The notes under the pieces: model-generated
Database searches by the model: none
What the model saw: only the letters and a program-made list of their open reading frames with translations
What the model was told of the DNA's origin: nothing
In this document: in pieces, positions 8,685 to 17,522 of the stretch
How positions within the stretch are numbered: position 1 is the first letter of the stretch
How the letters are laid out: every line of letters starts with the position of its first letter
Assembly: GCA_005805505.1 (NCBI GenBank)
Contig: SYMJ01000129.1
Span: 1-56,547, forward strand
Direction of reading: 5' to 3'
Source of the DNA: Verrucomicrobiales bacterium
Lineage (GTDB): Bacteria; Verrucomicrobiota; Verrucomicrobiia; Limisphaerales; UBA9464
DNA: 56,547 bases
Translations under genes and position numbers: made by a program

Positions 8685-10190
8685 TCAAGGGGTCTCCCGG
8701 ATCAATGCTCTCAATTCGATACCCTTGCCATTGGCCGGGTTGAAGCCCCCCACACGAATCGTGCGCAGCTCAGGAAACCGAGCGCTCAGGTGACCGAAAG
8801 ACTTTCCGTCGGGCAGAATACAAAGTCGGGATCCGGGTCGGGCCAGAAACTCCCGTGCAGCCGCCTCGTCTTTCAGGTGCTGGATCCAGGGCCCACCCTT
8901 GGGTCGCAGGTACCAGTACAGGCTGGGTTCCTGGAATTCGAGGGTCGCCAGTTCGGTCTTGGGGTTGATCCAGCGCCGGCAGTCTTCGGCGAGGCGAGGC
9001 ACCGGCAGCAGGCGGGCAAATAGCCCGAGGCCCGGCAAGGCAATCAGCAGCAGCATAGCCAAGGTCCCGATTGTCAGTCTCCCGAATAGTCGCCAAGCCG
9101 GTGGACCGCTCGCAATGGCCTTGCCCAACCAGAGTGCGATGAGAGGAAAAGCCGGCAGAGTATAATGCGGGAGCTTGGTTCGGATTAGGGTGAAGACGAC
9201 AAACACTCCGGCGACACCCGCCAAAAGGTATCGGTCGATGGGTGATCGGGGAGGGGTGGTTCGAGCGCGCCAAACCAACCTTACCAGCCAAGGAGACCAG
9301 GGAAGAAATCCCACCAGCAACGTCAGCCCGTAGAAGGGCAAGCTGCACAGATAGCCGAGCAATCCCTTCAGCCCATGACCTTCCAATACCCCGACAGACC
9401 GAGCAACGACGTGCTTGCCGATACCCACCTGGAAATATTCGCCCCGAGTCGCCAACAGGGCTGGAATGCCCCAAATGGCCACAAGTCCCAGGGTCAGTGC
9501 TCCGCCAAACCACCAGAGTCTGGGTTGCCGCCAAGGGCTGGCAGGATCGGACGGCAAAGACAATCGTCCACAGGCCAAGAGAATGGCCGGCAGGCCCGCC
9601 AGCCAAGCCACGGGCCCCTTGGCGAGAAACCCTAGGGCCAATGAGGTGAAGAAAACCCAGAACCATCCGGCAATGGCTCGTCTCCGACCACGGGCCTGAT
9701 GCAGTTCCCACCCGGACCAGCTCGACAGGGTGAAGAAAAACACCATCACCATGTCCGCAACGGCGAGGTGGGCGTGGACAAAGGCTTGGGGGCAGGTGAC
9801 CCAGAGAATCCCGGCCATCATTCCGGCACAGTTTCCGGCGAGGCGTCGTCCCCAGAGGGCGAGCAAACCGGTGGTCAGAGTGGCACAGAGGATGGAGGGA
9901 AGTCGTACCGCCATTTCGGTGGCCCCCAAAAGAGAAATACTTCCAGCCTGGAGCCAGTAGATGAGAGGGGGTTTGTCGAAGCGGTACTCGCCATTCAAAT
10001 GGGGCACCACCCCGTTGCCAGTTTCGAGCATCTCCCGGGAGGCTTCTGCAAAACGAGGTTCATCCCGGTCCATCAAAGGCAACAACCACGATCCGGCGCC
10101 GAAACAGCTCAGAGCCACCGCGAGCAGGACCACCCAGCTCCAAGCGGGCCATTGACCGTGTTCTCTCGGGGACCCGATTGAGCCTTCCAT
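8685..10190 (-). CDS. ArnT-like glycosyltransferase family 39 membrane protein
   Basis: About 501 residues with roughly ten hydrophobic segments. The first periplasmic loop has LPLMDRDEPRFAEASREML and FDKPPLIYWLQA, the acidic D-E pair and following motif of PMT_2/ArnT-type, polyprenyl-phosphate-sugar-dependent glycosyltransferases (the catalytic Asp lies in this loop). The C-terminal ~100 residues form a soluble domain. Substrate cannot be named: ArnT adds aminoarabinose to lipid A, while other members glycosylate proteins or other glycans. I chose ATG at 10190; a TTG at 10208 is also in frame. A PAP2 phosphatase, whose relatives recycle polyprenyl-phosphate carriers, lies divergently upstream, which may reflect related envelope chemistry. 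Confidence 0.85.
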   Translation of the reverse strand: MEGSIGSPREHGQWPAWSWVVLLAVALSCFGAGSWLLPLMDRDEPRFAEASREMLETGNGVVPHLNGEYRFDKPPLIYWLQAGSISLLGATEMAVRLPSILCATLTTGLLALWGRRLAGNCAGMMAGILWVTCPQAFVHAHLAVADMVMVFFFTLSSWSGWELHQARGRRRAIAGWFWVFFTSLALGFLAKGPVAWLAGLPAILLACGRLSLPSDPASPWRQPRLWWFGGALTLGLVAIWGIPALLATRGEYFQVGIGKHVVARSVGVLEGHGLKGLLGYLCSLPFYGLTLLVGFLPWSPWLVRLVWRARTTPPRSPIDRYLLAGVAGVFVVFTLIRTKLPHYTLPAFPLIALWLGKAIASGPPAWRLFGRLTIGTLAMLLLIALPGLGLFARLLPVPRLAEDCRRWINPKTELATLEFQEPSLYWYLRPKGGPWIQHLKDEAAAREFLARPGSRLCILPDGKSFGHLSARFPELRTIRVGGFNPANGKGIELRALIRETP

Positions 10191-10313
10191 CGTTTCCGAG
10201 GCTGGCAAATTCGAGGGTCAACGGAAAGCCGAAGGGTGCTGTGAGTTGGAATTGTGCTGAGAGTGGATGAACTGCTTCAGGGTCAGATGAGCCGCAAGGA
10301 TTCAATTGGATGG

Positions 10314-10440
10314 GCCCGGCTGGCTGATGCCTTCTTCCGCTCGAGCGTCGTTGTTTGCCCGTTACGGGCCTCCAGCACGAGCCTCAGCAGGGCTCGCTCT
10401 TCAACTCTTGCCTCGTCTTGCAAAAGAATCCGCCACGCCA
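10314..10440 (-). repeat. Dispersed non-coding repeat, copy A
   Basis: The reverse complement of this stretch aligns with 43602-43715 on the plus strand. The first 36 bases match at 30 positions (core GGCGGATTCTTT then GCAA.ACGA), and the far end shares AGGCCC.TAA, GCGGAAGA and GCCAGCC. The middle is variable in length. It lies between the divergent glycosyltransferase and PAP2 genes and has no coding potential. It looks like a dispersed palindromic or MITE-like family. The rest of the 10191-10539 gap holds nothing I can name. Confidence 0.65.
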
Positions 10441-10539
10441 CCCTTTGGCCCACACAGAATCAGTTCGGATGAGACGGGGTCGGTGGATGTTTCAGGATTG
10501 TTTCGTTCCAGTCCGAGTTGGTTTTGTCAGTGTTGACGT

Positions 10540-11316
10540 GTGCAATTAACGCACTCAGTAGACCCGCACGGGATTAAAGCAGCTGATCTCGTTCCAGAGG
10601 CCGGTGCCGATCGCTCGCATCTTGTCGGGTATTGGCTTCTTGGCTGGGCCCTTGTCGGATTACCGTTTCTGGGTCTGTTGTTTTGGTCCGATGATTGGTT
10701 GCGCTCGCAACGGTCAGCCTTGGGCGGAAAGGGTTGGAACCTCTTGGCATCGACCATCAGCGGTTCGGCCAATGGATTTGTTCTGATTCCCGCAGTTGTG
10801 GGGTTGGGGGTGTGGTTCAAACGTAGCTCGCAACGCAGGGCTGCCAGGCTCCTAGGGGCGATGTTGCTGTCCAGCCTTGTGTCAGGCGTTGCAGGCACGG
10901 GACTGCGATCGATCATCGGCAGGACCCGACCAGAGGTGTCGGTGGAGCAGGGGTGGTTTGGTCCACGCAAAGATGGACGTTGGATTATCGGACGCCACGC
11001 CTACGCATCGTTTCCCTCCGGACATGCTTCTTTAGCTGCAGGTTTGGGTTTTATGGCCTTCGTCTGGGGTGCTCGTACTGGAGGCCTGGGTCTAGCTTTT
11101 GCACTTGCGGTGGGTTGGTCCCGGTTCCATCTGGGAGCCCATCGGGCTTCAGACGTATGGGCTGGTTTGCTCGTTGGAGCGCTGACGGTCACCCTTTTAT
11201 GGCCATCCTGCTGGGCTTGGGTCCATCGAGGGAAGCGACCCAGTGGGTGGCCATGGAGTGGGTGGGTGGTGGGAGAAATTTCTCACAACACCCCGGTCGA
11301 CTCTCGACAGGGCTGA
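10540..11316 (+). CDS. PAP2-family membrane phosphatase
   Basis: 258 residues with about five to six membrane segments. The three phosphatidic acid phosphatase type 2 motifs are present: RSIIGRTRP (K.{6}RP with Arg for Lys), PSGH with a catalytic-type His, and SRFHLGAHRASD containing the SR.{5}H.{3}D pattern. PAP2 enzymes remove phosphate from lipid phosphates such as undecaprenyl pyrophosphate or phosphatidylglycerophosphate; the substrate here is not determined. The start is uncertain: GTG at 10540 is used because no ATG precedes the first membrane segment. A TTGACG lies at 10533-10538, directly before that start. The gene is divergent from the ArnT-like gene. Confidence 0.85.
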   Translation: MQLTHSVDPHGIKAADLVPEAGADRSHLVGYWLLGWALVGLPFLGLLFWSDDWLRSQRSALGGKGWNLLASTISGSANGFVLIPAVVGLGVWFKRSSQRRAARLLGAMLLSSLVSGVAGTGLRSIIGRTRPEVSVEQGWFGPRKDGRWIIGRHAYASFPSGHASLAAGLGFMAFVWGARTGGLGLAFALAVGWSRFHLGAHRASDVWAGLLVGALTVTLLWPSCWAWVHRGKRPSGWPWSGWVVGEISHNTPVDSRQG

Positions 11317-11487
11317 ACTCGACGCCCTTGGGGCTCGAGGTGATGTCACTGTGTTTGGATGGGTTCTAATTCATGCCCCAGAGACTGTAAGAGAACCCAG
11401 CGTTTCTTTCTGATTCGTAGACGAGATCTAAAGTTTGTCCCGGCAATGGGCGATAAACAGGAATGGTCAGGTCCGAGGCTCCTTTTC

Positions 11488-12891
11488 ATGGGCGACTCGC
11501 GATCACGGCTTGTAGGCGCCATGCAAATTCAAACCGTTCACAATCGTATCCTGATACTGACTGTTTCCGCTGCAATCGTACCTATTCTAATAGTTTCAGT
11601 TCGAGGGCTGTTGGGAGAGGGGATCGGTAAGTATTCTAGCTGGTGGATTGCGGCCGTTGCCGCAGCGTCGATAGGCGCTTTGGGTTCCTTGACCCGAACG
11701 GCCTTGGCCGACTTTGAGAAAATGCCCGCCCAAGAGTTCGAAGACACCCAAGGCAAGGCGCTGGCGGAGGCCTTTCGGGCACTAGCGACTGCTGAGAAGA
11801 AGTGCAAGGATCTCGAGTCCCAGAACGAACGCCTCCAAGATCGATCTGTTTTTCTCCAGGGAAAGATCCGCGATTTGGAGGCGGAGATGATTGCTAAAAC
11901 TGAGCCAAAACCGCTGGGGATTCTCGATGGATTGCGCTCGATGATCAGCAAGGCGGGTGAGCGAGTGACCACCACACTCACTGGGGGGGCTCAGTTGGAA
12001 GTTGGTTTGGCATTGTCTAAGGAAGAAGTCGATGGGGTGCAAATCATGCTCGATTCTTTGGGACGCAAACTGGCCCGTCCTCCGGTTGAAGAAATGATGG
12101 AGGCCAACACTGGCGAATATTCCACCCGAATGCTGTTGGTTGAGGACGATCAGACCAGCCGTCGTCTCATAAGGGCCCTGCTTCCCAAAGAACTTAAAGT
12201 GTCCATGACCGAGGCCGAAGACGGTCAGGCGGCGTTGAGCATGATGGAGAAGCCCCCGTACCCGGATATCATTGTCTGTGACGTGTTGATGCCCAACATG
12301 GATGGATTGGAGTTCATTGCCCGCCTTCGCGCCCTTCCGCGATTCTCCAATATCCCGGTGGTCATGATCTCGGCCAATGCGTTCAAGGACAACGTTGCTA
12401 AGGCGGCCGCCCTCAAAGTGACTCGTTTTTTGAGCAAACCCTTGGAGCGGAAAGACTTGAGCGACGCCATCGAGGCCGCCCTGAAGGAGGTCAGTAGCAA
12501 GGGGTCGGCCCTCTTCGAGGCTCAGCAACGCCTGTGTCTCGATGACAAGGCCTACTTCGAGTTGTCGACGGGTTTCTCGCGTGCCATCGGCGAGTCCATC
12601 ACCTTTGTGCGTTCTTCGATTAGCCGGGATCGATGGCAGGCTGCGGCTCTACGCGTCAACGCCCTCAGAGGATCCATCCAGATGGTGGGCGACGAGCGTC
12701 TCTCGGTGGTCATTACGCGGCTTGAAGCTCAGTTGAGGCTGGCTGACATCACCGGCGTTACCATTGAGCTCGAGACGCTCGAGCAGGAAAACGAGCGCTT
12801 CATGCGCACTTTGGTCCACCTCTACACTGCAGAACTAAAACCCGCTTCCGAGGGAGCCAATTCTAACATGGCTGTAAAAACTCCGAACTGA
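11488..12891 (+). CDS. Membrane-anchored response regulator with REC and degenerate Hpt-like domain
   Basis: 467 residues. Order: two hydrophobic segments (ILILTVSAAIVPILIV; WWIAAVAAASIGALG), a coiled coil (ALATAEKKCKDLESQNERLQ), a REC domain from about residue 210 with VEDD, phosphoacceptor Asp at ~265 in VCDVLMPNMDG and Lys in FLSKPL, then a helical C-terminal domain resembling Hpt. In that domain VNALRGSIQMVG aligns with the Hpt core A-H-x-L-K-G-S-x-x-x-x-G, with Asn (codon 12658-12660) replacing the phosphoacceptor His. No DNA-binding output domain is seen. The ATG at 11488 has GAGG 9 bases upstream; ATGs at 11446 and 11521 are alternatives. No sensor kinase is adjacent. Confidence 0.8.
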   Translation: MGDSRSRLVGAMQIQTVHNRILILTVSAAIVPILIVSVRGLLGEGIGKYSSWWIAAVAAASIGALGSLTRTALADFEKMPAQEFEDTQGKALAEAFRALATAEKKCKDLESQNERLQDRSVFLQGKIRDLEAEMIAKTEPKPLGILDGLRSMISKAGERVTTTLTGGAQLEVGLALSKEEVDGVQIMLDSLGRKLARPPVEEMMEANTGEYSTRMLLVEDDQTSRRLIRALLPKELKVSMTEAEDGQAALSMMEKPPYPDIIVCDVLMPNMDGLEFIARLRALPRFSNIPVVMISANAFKDNVAKAAALKVTRFLSKPLERKDLSDAIEAALKEVSSKGSALFEAQQRLCLDDKAYFELSTGFSRAIGESITFVRSSISRDRWQAAALRVNALRGSIQMVGDERLSVVITRLEAQLRLADITGVTIELETLEQENERFMRTLVHLYTAELKPASEGANSNMAVKTPN

Positions 12892-12994
12892 TGCCCGTTC
12901 AGCGCGCGCCTTGGGGTTCTGGCGCCGGAGGTCAGGCATTCACCCGGTTGAATTCAAAGCCCACATGAGGTGTGTCCGATTTTGGCAGCACAGG

Positions 12995-13039
12995 CATAAG
13001 GCTGAGCGGCATCAGGCCGAGCGCCATGAGGCCGGTCGG
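12995..13039 (+). repeat. Three imperfect 15-bp tandem repeats
   Basis: Units at 12995-13009, 13010-13024 and 13025-13039 each follow the pattern CAT.AGGC.G..CG. They lie in the gap between the response-regulator gene and the helicase gene. The surrounding ORF is short and shows no family resemblance, so I treat it as non-coding. Confidence 0.5.
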
Positions 13040-13104
13040 AAACTGGAACGGCCGCTGTGCAAAGCCTTCTTCCTCAAACGCAGCACTGGCCGTAGCCTCC
13101 GCGA

Positions 13105-15273
13105 GTGATTTCGTTGGCCGATACTTCCGCGGGACAGGAGCCCACCGATTGGGTGGAGCCTGTTCGGGAGATCTTTTCCCCAAGCGGACTGCTTTCCCGG
13201 GCCAGCAACTTTGAGTACCGCCCTGAGCAACAGCAGATGGCTATGGCCGTCGCCTCGGCACTTCAGAACCGCCAGCATTTGCTTGTGGAGGCCGGTACCG
13301 GTGTTGGTAAAAGTTTTGCATACCTGATTCCGGCAATTCTATTTGCCGTTGGGCGCAAGAAGAAGGCGGTGATCTCCACCCACACGATTAATTTGCAGGA
13401 GCAGTTGGTGGAGAAAGATCTGCCCGTCCTGAAGCAGGTGCTCCCGGTAGACTTCAGTTTCGCGATGCTGAAGGGGCGCTCGAATTACTTGTGCACCCGC
13501 CGCCTGCGCAAGGCCATGCAGCAATGTGATTCGCTCTTTACCTCCCCGGAAGCGGCCGAGTTGCGTCGGATCGAAGAGTGGAGTCGCACCACCCAAGATG
13601 GTTCGCTGAGTGACTTCTCGGTGGAACCCGATCCCAAGGTCTGGGAGCACGTCTGCTCTGAGCGCGGGTTGTGCACTCCCAAGAAATGCGGTTTCCAGAG
13701 TGATCAGGCCAAGTTGGGGCCCGTTTGTTTCTTCCAGCGCGCCCGCCAGAAGATTCTCGGAGCCGATGTGTTGGTGCTCAACCACACCCTGTTTTTTACA
13801 TTGCTCAACGGAGTCGAGTCCGATCCCGAGGGCGGTGTCCTTTTCAAGAACGACTTCGTAATCTTCGATGAGGCTCACATGGTCGAATCGGTCGCTGCGC
13901 GGCATATCGGGGTGCGGGTAAGCAGCGGCCAAGTCCGCTATGCGCTCCAGCGTCTCTGGAACCCACGGACCGAGAAGGGCCTTTTGTCCACCTTGCGTTC
14001 GGCATCCAACGTTCGATTGGTGTCGGATGTGCTGAAGGAGACCGACGACTTTTTTGTGCGGGTGGAGGACTCCTGCCAGGAGTTAGCCCGATCGGCGACC
14101 CCGTCGGACTCGGATCGGCCTACGCCCAGTGAACAGCCCTCCCGGGTTTGGAAAGAGTTGCGGATCCGCAGGCCAGACCTTGTCCAAGACAGCCTGACCC
14201 TACCGCTGCAGCGCTTGCGCGAGCAAATCCATGAGCTCATCCAGACCTCCGAAGACAAGGAGACGGGCGAGGAGTTGATGGAATGCAACCGTCGCTTGGC
14301 AGACCTTAAAGTGGCCGTCTCCACTTTTCTGAGTCAGACAGCCGAGGATCATGTCTATTGGGTGGAGCGTTCTGGGAAGACTCAGAAGAATCTTTCGTTG
14401 AATGCGGCTCCGGTCGAGGTGGCCGACTTTTTACGTCAGCGGCTCTTTGAATCGGGAACTTCCGTGATCCTGACCAGCGCCACCCTCGGAACGACAGGGC
14501 CTTCCGGAGCGGCCGCCGCCCCTTCGATTCCGCTGCCGCGGTCCCCGATGTCCGCGGCGTACCCCGCGGGCTCCGCGCTTCCCAGAGCAGGCTCAATAGC
14601 GGCGCTTCGCTATGTGGCCGGAAGGGTAGGGGGTGAAGAGGCCCAGGGGCTTCAGGTGGGTTCGCCGTTTGATTATCCCCGGCAAATGACCTTGTTCGTC
14701 GCAGGCAAGATGCCCGATCCCCGGGAAGCGGGTTATGAGGACGCGCTAGTTCATTGGATCGAGCACTTCATTACTCGGACCCATGGCAAGGCCTTCGTGT
14801 TGTTCACGAGTCACCGATTGATGCTCCAGGTCGCGGGGCGGATGGAGTCGTTCTTTGGTCGACTGGGACTCGAGTGCTACGTGCAGAACACCGGAATGCC
14901 TCGATCGACCATGTTGGAAAAATTTCGAGAAAACCGAGATTCGGTCCTCTTTGGAACCGACAGCTTTTGGCAGGGGGTGGACGTGCCGGGTGATGCTCTG
15001 AGCAATGTCATTATTACCCGGTTGCCCTTTGCCGTGCCGGACCACCCGTTGGTGGAGGCCCGGATCGAGCAAATCGAAGCCGAGGGCGGCAACGCCTTCA
15101 GCGCCTTCAGCCTTCCAGAGGCCATTCTCAAGTTCCGGCAGGGTGTCGGCCGGCTCATCCGAACCAAGACCGACACCGGGATCGTGGTGATTTTAGACAA
15201 TCGCGTGCTGACCAAACGCTACGGCAAGGCGTTTCTGGAGTCGGTTCCCCCGTGCCCGATGGAGATTGTTTGA
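13105..15273 (+). CDS. DinG/YoaA-type superfamily 2 helicase (XPD-like, iron-sulfur)
   Basis: 722-residue ATP-dependent 5'-3' DNA helicase of the DinG/XPD group. Walker A is AGTGVGKS near residue 65; the DEAH box is IFDEAHMVES. Between them sits a Cys-rich region (CSERGLC, KKCGF, VCFF) matching the 4Fe-4S cluster of DinG proteins. Motifs V/VI are seen in SFWQGVDVPGD and RQGVGRLIRT. After motif III (ILTSATLG) there is an unusual ~33-residue Ala/Pro/Ser-rich insert encoded at about 14493-14595 (SGAAAAPSIPLPRSPMSAAY and onwards) before the normal LQVGSPFDY. The start is GTG 13105; the true start is uncertain. Likely role is resolving structured DNA during repair or replication. Confidence 0.88.
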   Translation: MISLADTSAGQEPTDWVEPVREIFSPSGLLSRASNFEYRPEQQQMAMAVASALQNRQHLLVEAGTGVGKSFAYLIPAILFAVGRKKKAVISTHTINLQEQLVEKDLPVLKQVLPVDFSFAMLKGRSNYLCTRRLRKAMQQCDSLFTSPEAAELRRIEEWSRTTQDGSLSDFSVEPDPKVWEHVCSERGLCTPKKCGFQSDQAKLGPVCFFQRARQKILGADVLVLNHTLFFTLLNGVESDPEGGVLFKNDFVIFDEAHMVESVAARHIGVRVSSGQVRYALQRLWNPRTEKGLLSTLRSASNVRLVSDVLKETDDFFVRVEDSCQELARSATPSDSDRPTPSEQPSRVWKELRIRRPDLVQDSLTLPLQRLREQIHELIQTSEDKETGEELMECNRRLADLKVAVSTFLSQTAEDHVYWVERSGKTQKNLSLNAAPVEVADFLRQRLFESGTSVILTSATLGTTGPSGAAAAPSIPLPRSPMSAAYPAGSALPRAGSIAALRYVAGRVGGEEAQGLQVGSPFDYPRQMTLFVAGKMPDPREAGYEDALVHWIEHFITRTHGKAFVLFTSHRLMLQVAGRMESFFGRLGLECYVQNTGMPRSTMLEKFRENRDSVLFGTDSFWQGVDVPGDALSNVIITRLPFAVPDHPLVEARIEQIEAEGGNAFSAFSLPEAILKFRQGVGRLIRTKTDTGIVVILDNRVLTKRYGKAFLESVPPCPMEIV

Positions 15274-15364
15274 AAGGCTCGGCCCGGATCCATTGTTGGT
15301 TTCTTCCCGTGAACCCACGGTTCAATGCTTCCCTCGCGCCTCTCGGCTTCGGTAGGTTGGGGCC

Positions 15365-16237
15365 GTGCATTTCCGCAAGGTGACGTTGGTGGGCGTGGGC
15401 CTGCTGGGCGGTTCGCTCGGTATGGCGCTTCGGCGCCGTGGCCTGGCGGATGAGGTCCAGGGCTTCGTCCGGCGGGCTTCCTCGGTGGCCGAGTGCCTAG
15501 CTCTGGGCGTGGTGGACCGGTGTTCGCGCAATCTGGCCGAGGCCGTGGTGGATGCCGACCTAGTGGTCTTGTGTTCCCCGGTCGGGCAGAGTCCTGGGTT
15601 GTTCCGAGAAATGTCCCGGCACTTGTCACCCGATTGTCTGGTGACGGATGTGGGCAGCGTGAAATCCGATCTGGTGGCCGAGATTGAGCCGTTGGCCCAA
15701 GGGGCGGGCGTTCGATTTGTCGGCAGTCATCCGATGGCCGGGGCCGAGAAGAGTGGTCCGGCCCATGCCCGGGCTGACCTGTTCGAGGGAGCTGTCTGCG
15801 TGGTGACTCCTACGACGGCGAGCGCCCCCTCCGCCGTGCTCGCCATCCGATCCTTGTGGGAGGCGGTGGGCTCGCGGGTGCTTCAAATGAACCCGGTGCT
15901 CCACGACGATTTGGTGGCCCGCTGCAGTCACCTGCCGCATGTGGTGGCCGCTGAGTTGGCCAACTACGTCCTCAGCCCGGTCCACCCGAAGGAACAATCC
16001 GATCTCTGCGCCGGCGGATTTCGCGACACCACCCGGATTGCCTCCGGGTCTCCAGAAATGTGGAGAGACATCGCCTTGGCCAACCGGCGTCACCTCTCCC
16101 GGGTGCTGGGAGTCTTCATCGAGGATTTGTCTGAATTCCGACTGGCTCTGGACGCGGGTGACGAGAAATCCATCGAAGATTTCTTCCGCCAGGCCAAATC
16201 CCGAAGAGATCTCCGCTTTCCCGATCCCGAGCCCTAG
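15365..16237 (+). CDS. tyrA: Prephenate dehydrogenase (TyrA family)
   Basis: 290 residues. The N-terminal Rossmann fold has VTLVGVGLLGGSLGMALRRRG (NAD(P)-binding GxGxxG), then VVLCSPVG, VTDVGSVKSDL and the strongly conserved FVGSHPMAGAEKSG. The C-terminal helical domain has the catalytic-region SHLPHVVAAELA and FRDTTRIASGSPEMW. The enzyme oxidatively decarboxylates prephenate (or arogenate) on the way to tyrosine. No chorismate-mutase or ACT domain is attached. The GTG at 15365 is the only sensible start. aroA begins 16 bases downstream, so this opens a tyrA-aroA-cmk operon. Confidence 0.93.
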   Translation: MHFRKVTLVGVGLLGGSLGMALRRRGLADEVQGFVRRASSVAECLALGVVDRCSRNLAEAVVDADLVVLCSPVGQSPGLFREMSRHLSPDCLVTDVGSVKSDLVAEIEPLAQGAGVRFVGSHPMAGAEKSGPAHARADLFEGAVCVVTPTTASAPSAVLAIRSLWEAVGSRVLQMNPVLHDDLVARCSHLPHVVAAELANYVLSPVHPKEQSDLCAGGFRDTTRIASGSPEMWRDIALANRRHLSRVLGVFIEDLSEFRLALDAGDEKSIEDFFRQAKSRRDLRFPDPEP

Positions 16238-16253
16238 AAAACCGCCTGAGCCG

Positions 16254-17522
16254 ATGCCGCTGCCCGACCTCATTGAGATCGTTCCTCCGCCTTCTCCCAC
16301 CTTCGTGTCCATCACGGTACCGGGATCCAAGAGCATCACCAATCGTGCTCTTATCTTGGCGGCCTTGTCGTCCGGCACGGTCACGCTGACCGGGGCCTTG
16401 TGGAGCGAAGACACGCACGTCATGACCGAGTGCTTGCGTCAGTTGGGATTTGCTGTGGGTGTGGCCCAAGACCTCGCCGAGGAGGCTAATCGCGTGATTC
16501 AGGTGGAAGGGTTGGGGGGGCGGATTCCAAGGGCCGGCACGGAGTCCTCACCCTTAGAATTGTATGTGGGCAATGCCGGGACGGCGGCCCGTTTTCTGGC
16601 GGCCATGGTGTGCTTGGGAGAGGGGTGCTACCGGTTGTCAGGGGTGCCCCGAATGCATGAGCGCCCCCAGGCGGCCTTGCTTCAGGCCCTCCGCTCGTTG
16701 GGATACCGGGTGGACGCACCCGGAGACCGTCTGCCTGCCGTGATCCACGGATCCGGTCCTCGGTCTGGGGCATGCCGGGTCAGCGTAGCGGAGAGTTCGC
16801 AATTCGCTTCGGCCCTCCTGCTTCCGGGGAAGGTGGCGGGTTGGGAAGTGCAAATCGCCGACGCCAATCCGGATGAGTTGCCGTATGTCGAAATGACCCG
16901 TCGACTGGTCGAGTCCTTCCCGCACTCCGGCGGCAATTTCCAGGTGGAGCCCGACGCCTCTAGCGGCAGTTACTTTTGGGGCGCCGCCCGTTTGATGGGC
17001 AAAAACCGGGTCGAAGTCGCCCGTTGGCCCAATTCGGGATGGCAGATCGATGCACGGTATCCGGACTTCCTCGATCTGCCGGCCGAGGTTTCGCGCGAGA
17101 GCGATCTGGGAGACAGCATCATGACGGCCATCACGCTGGCTTCCTTAGAAAACCATCCGGTCCGCTTTACCGACTTGGGGCGTTTACGCCTGCAAGAATG
17201 CGAGCGGGTCCAGGCGCTGCGCACCGAATTAATTAAGTGCGGTGCCAGCGTGACCGAGTCCGGTGACAGCCTGCTGATCCGTCCCTCAATCCTGCACGGG
17301 GCCGAGATCGAAACCTACGACGACCACCGCATGGCCATGTGCTTCGCCATGCTGGGGTTAAGGATTCCTGGTATGCGATTGGGCAACCCTCGCTGCGTCC
17401 GCAAGACCTTCCCCAATTTCTTCCGCAAACTGGCCGGGTCGCCCCCCTTTGGTCTTGGGGCGATCATTCTCGATGCCACCACCGGTCGAGTGCTCCCCCT
17501 GAACGAACTCAACGCTGAATGA
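16254..17522 (+). CDS. aroA: 3-phosphoshikimate 1-carboxyvinyltransferase (EPSP synthase)
   Basis: 422 residues, normal length. It transfers enolpyruvate from PEP to shikimate-3-phosphate. Family motifs: VPGSKSITNRALILAALSSG at the N-terminus, GNAGTAARFLAAMV, MHERPQAAL, then YDDHRMAMCFAMLG and the terminal CVRKTFPNFF. The reading frame stays open upstream into tyrA, but the family N-terminus fits the ATG at 16254, just after the tyrA stop. The TGA overlaps the ATG of cmk (ATGA, 17519-17522). The aroA-cmk order is widespread in bacteria. Confidence 0.95.
   Translation: MPLPDLIEIVPPPSPTFVSITVPGSKSITNRALILAALSSGTVTLTGALWSEDTHVMTECLRQLGFAVGVAQDLAEEANRVIQVEGLGGRIPRAGTESSPLELYVGNAGTAARFLAAMVCLGEGCYRLSGVPRMHERPQAALLQALRSLGYRVDAPGDRLPAVIHGSGPRSGACRVSVAESSQFASALLLPGKVAGWEVQIADANPDELPYVEMTRRLVESFPHSGGNFQVEPDASSGSYFWGAARLMGKNRVEVARWPNSGWQIDARYPDFLDLPAEVSRESDLGDSIMTAITLASLENHPVRFTDLGRLRLQECERVQALRTELIKCGASVTESGDSLLIRPSILHGAEIETYDDHRMAMCFAMLGLRIPGMRLGNPRCVRKTFPNFFRKLAGSPPFGLGAIILDATTGRVLPLNELNAE

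Noticed and set aside
11317-11487. In-frame upstream starts for the response regulator from 11359
   Set aside because: The added residues are Arg/Cys-rich without conservation, and the GAGG-preceded ATG at 11488 fits the membrane segment better.
12911-13108. 65-residue ORF across the 15-bp tandem repeats
   Set aside because: No ribosome site or family match; the sequence is mostly repeat-encoded His/Glu/Arg.
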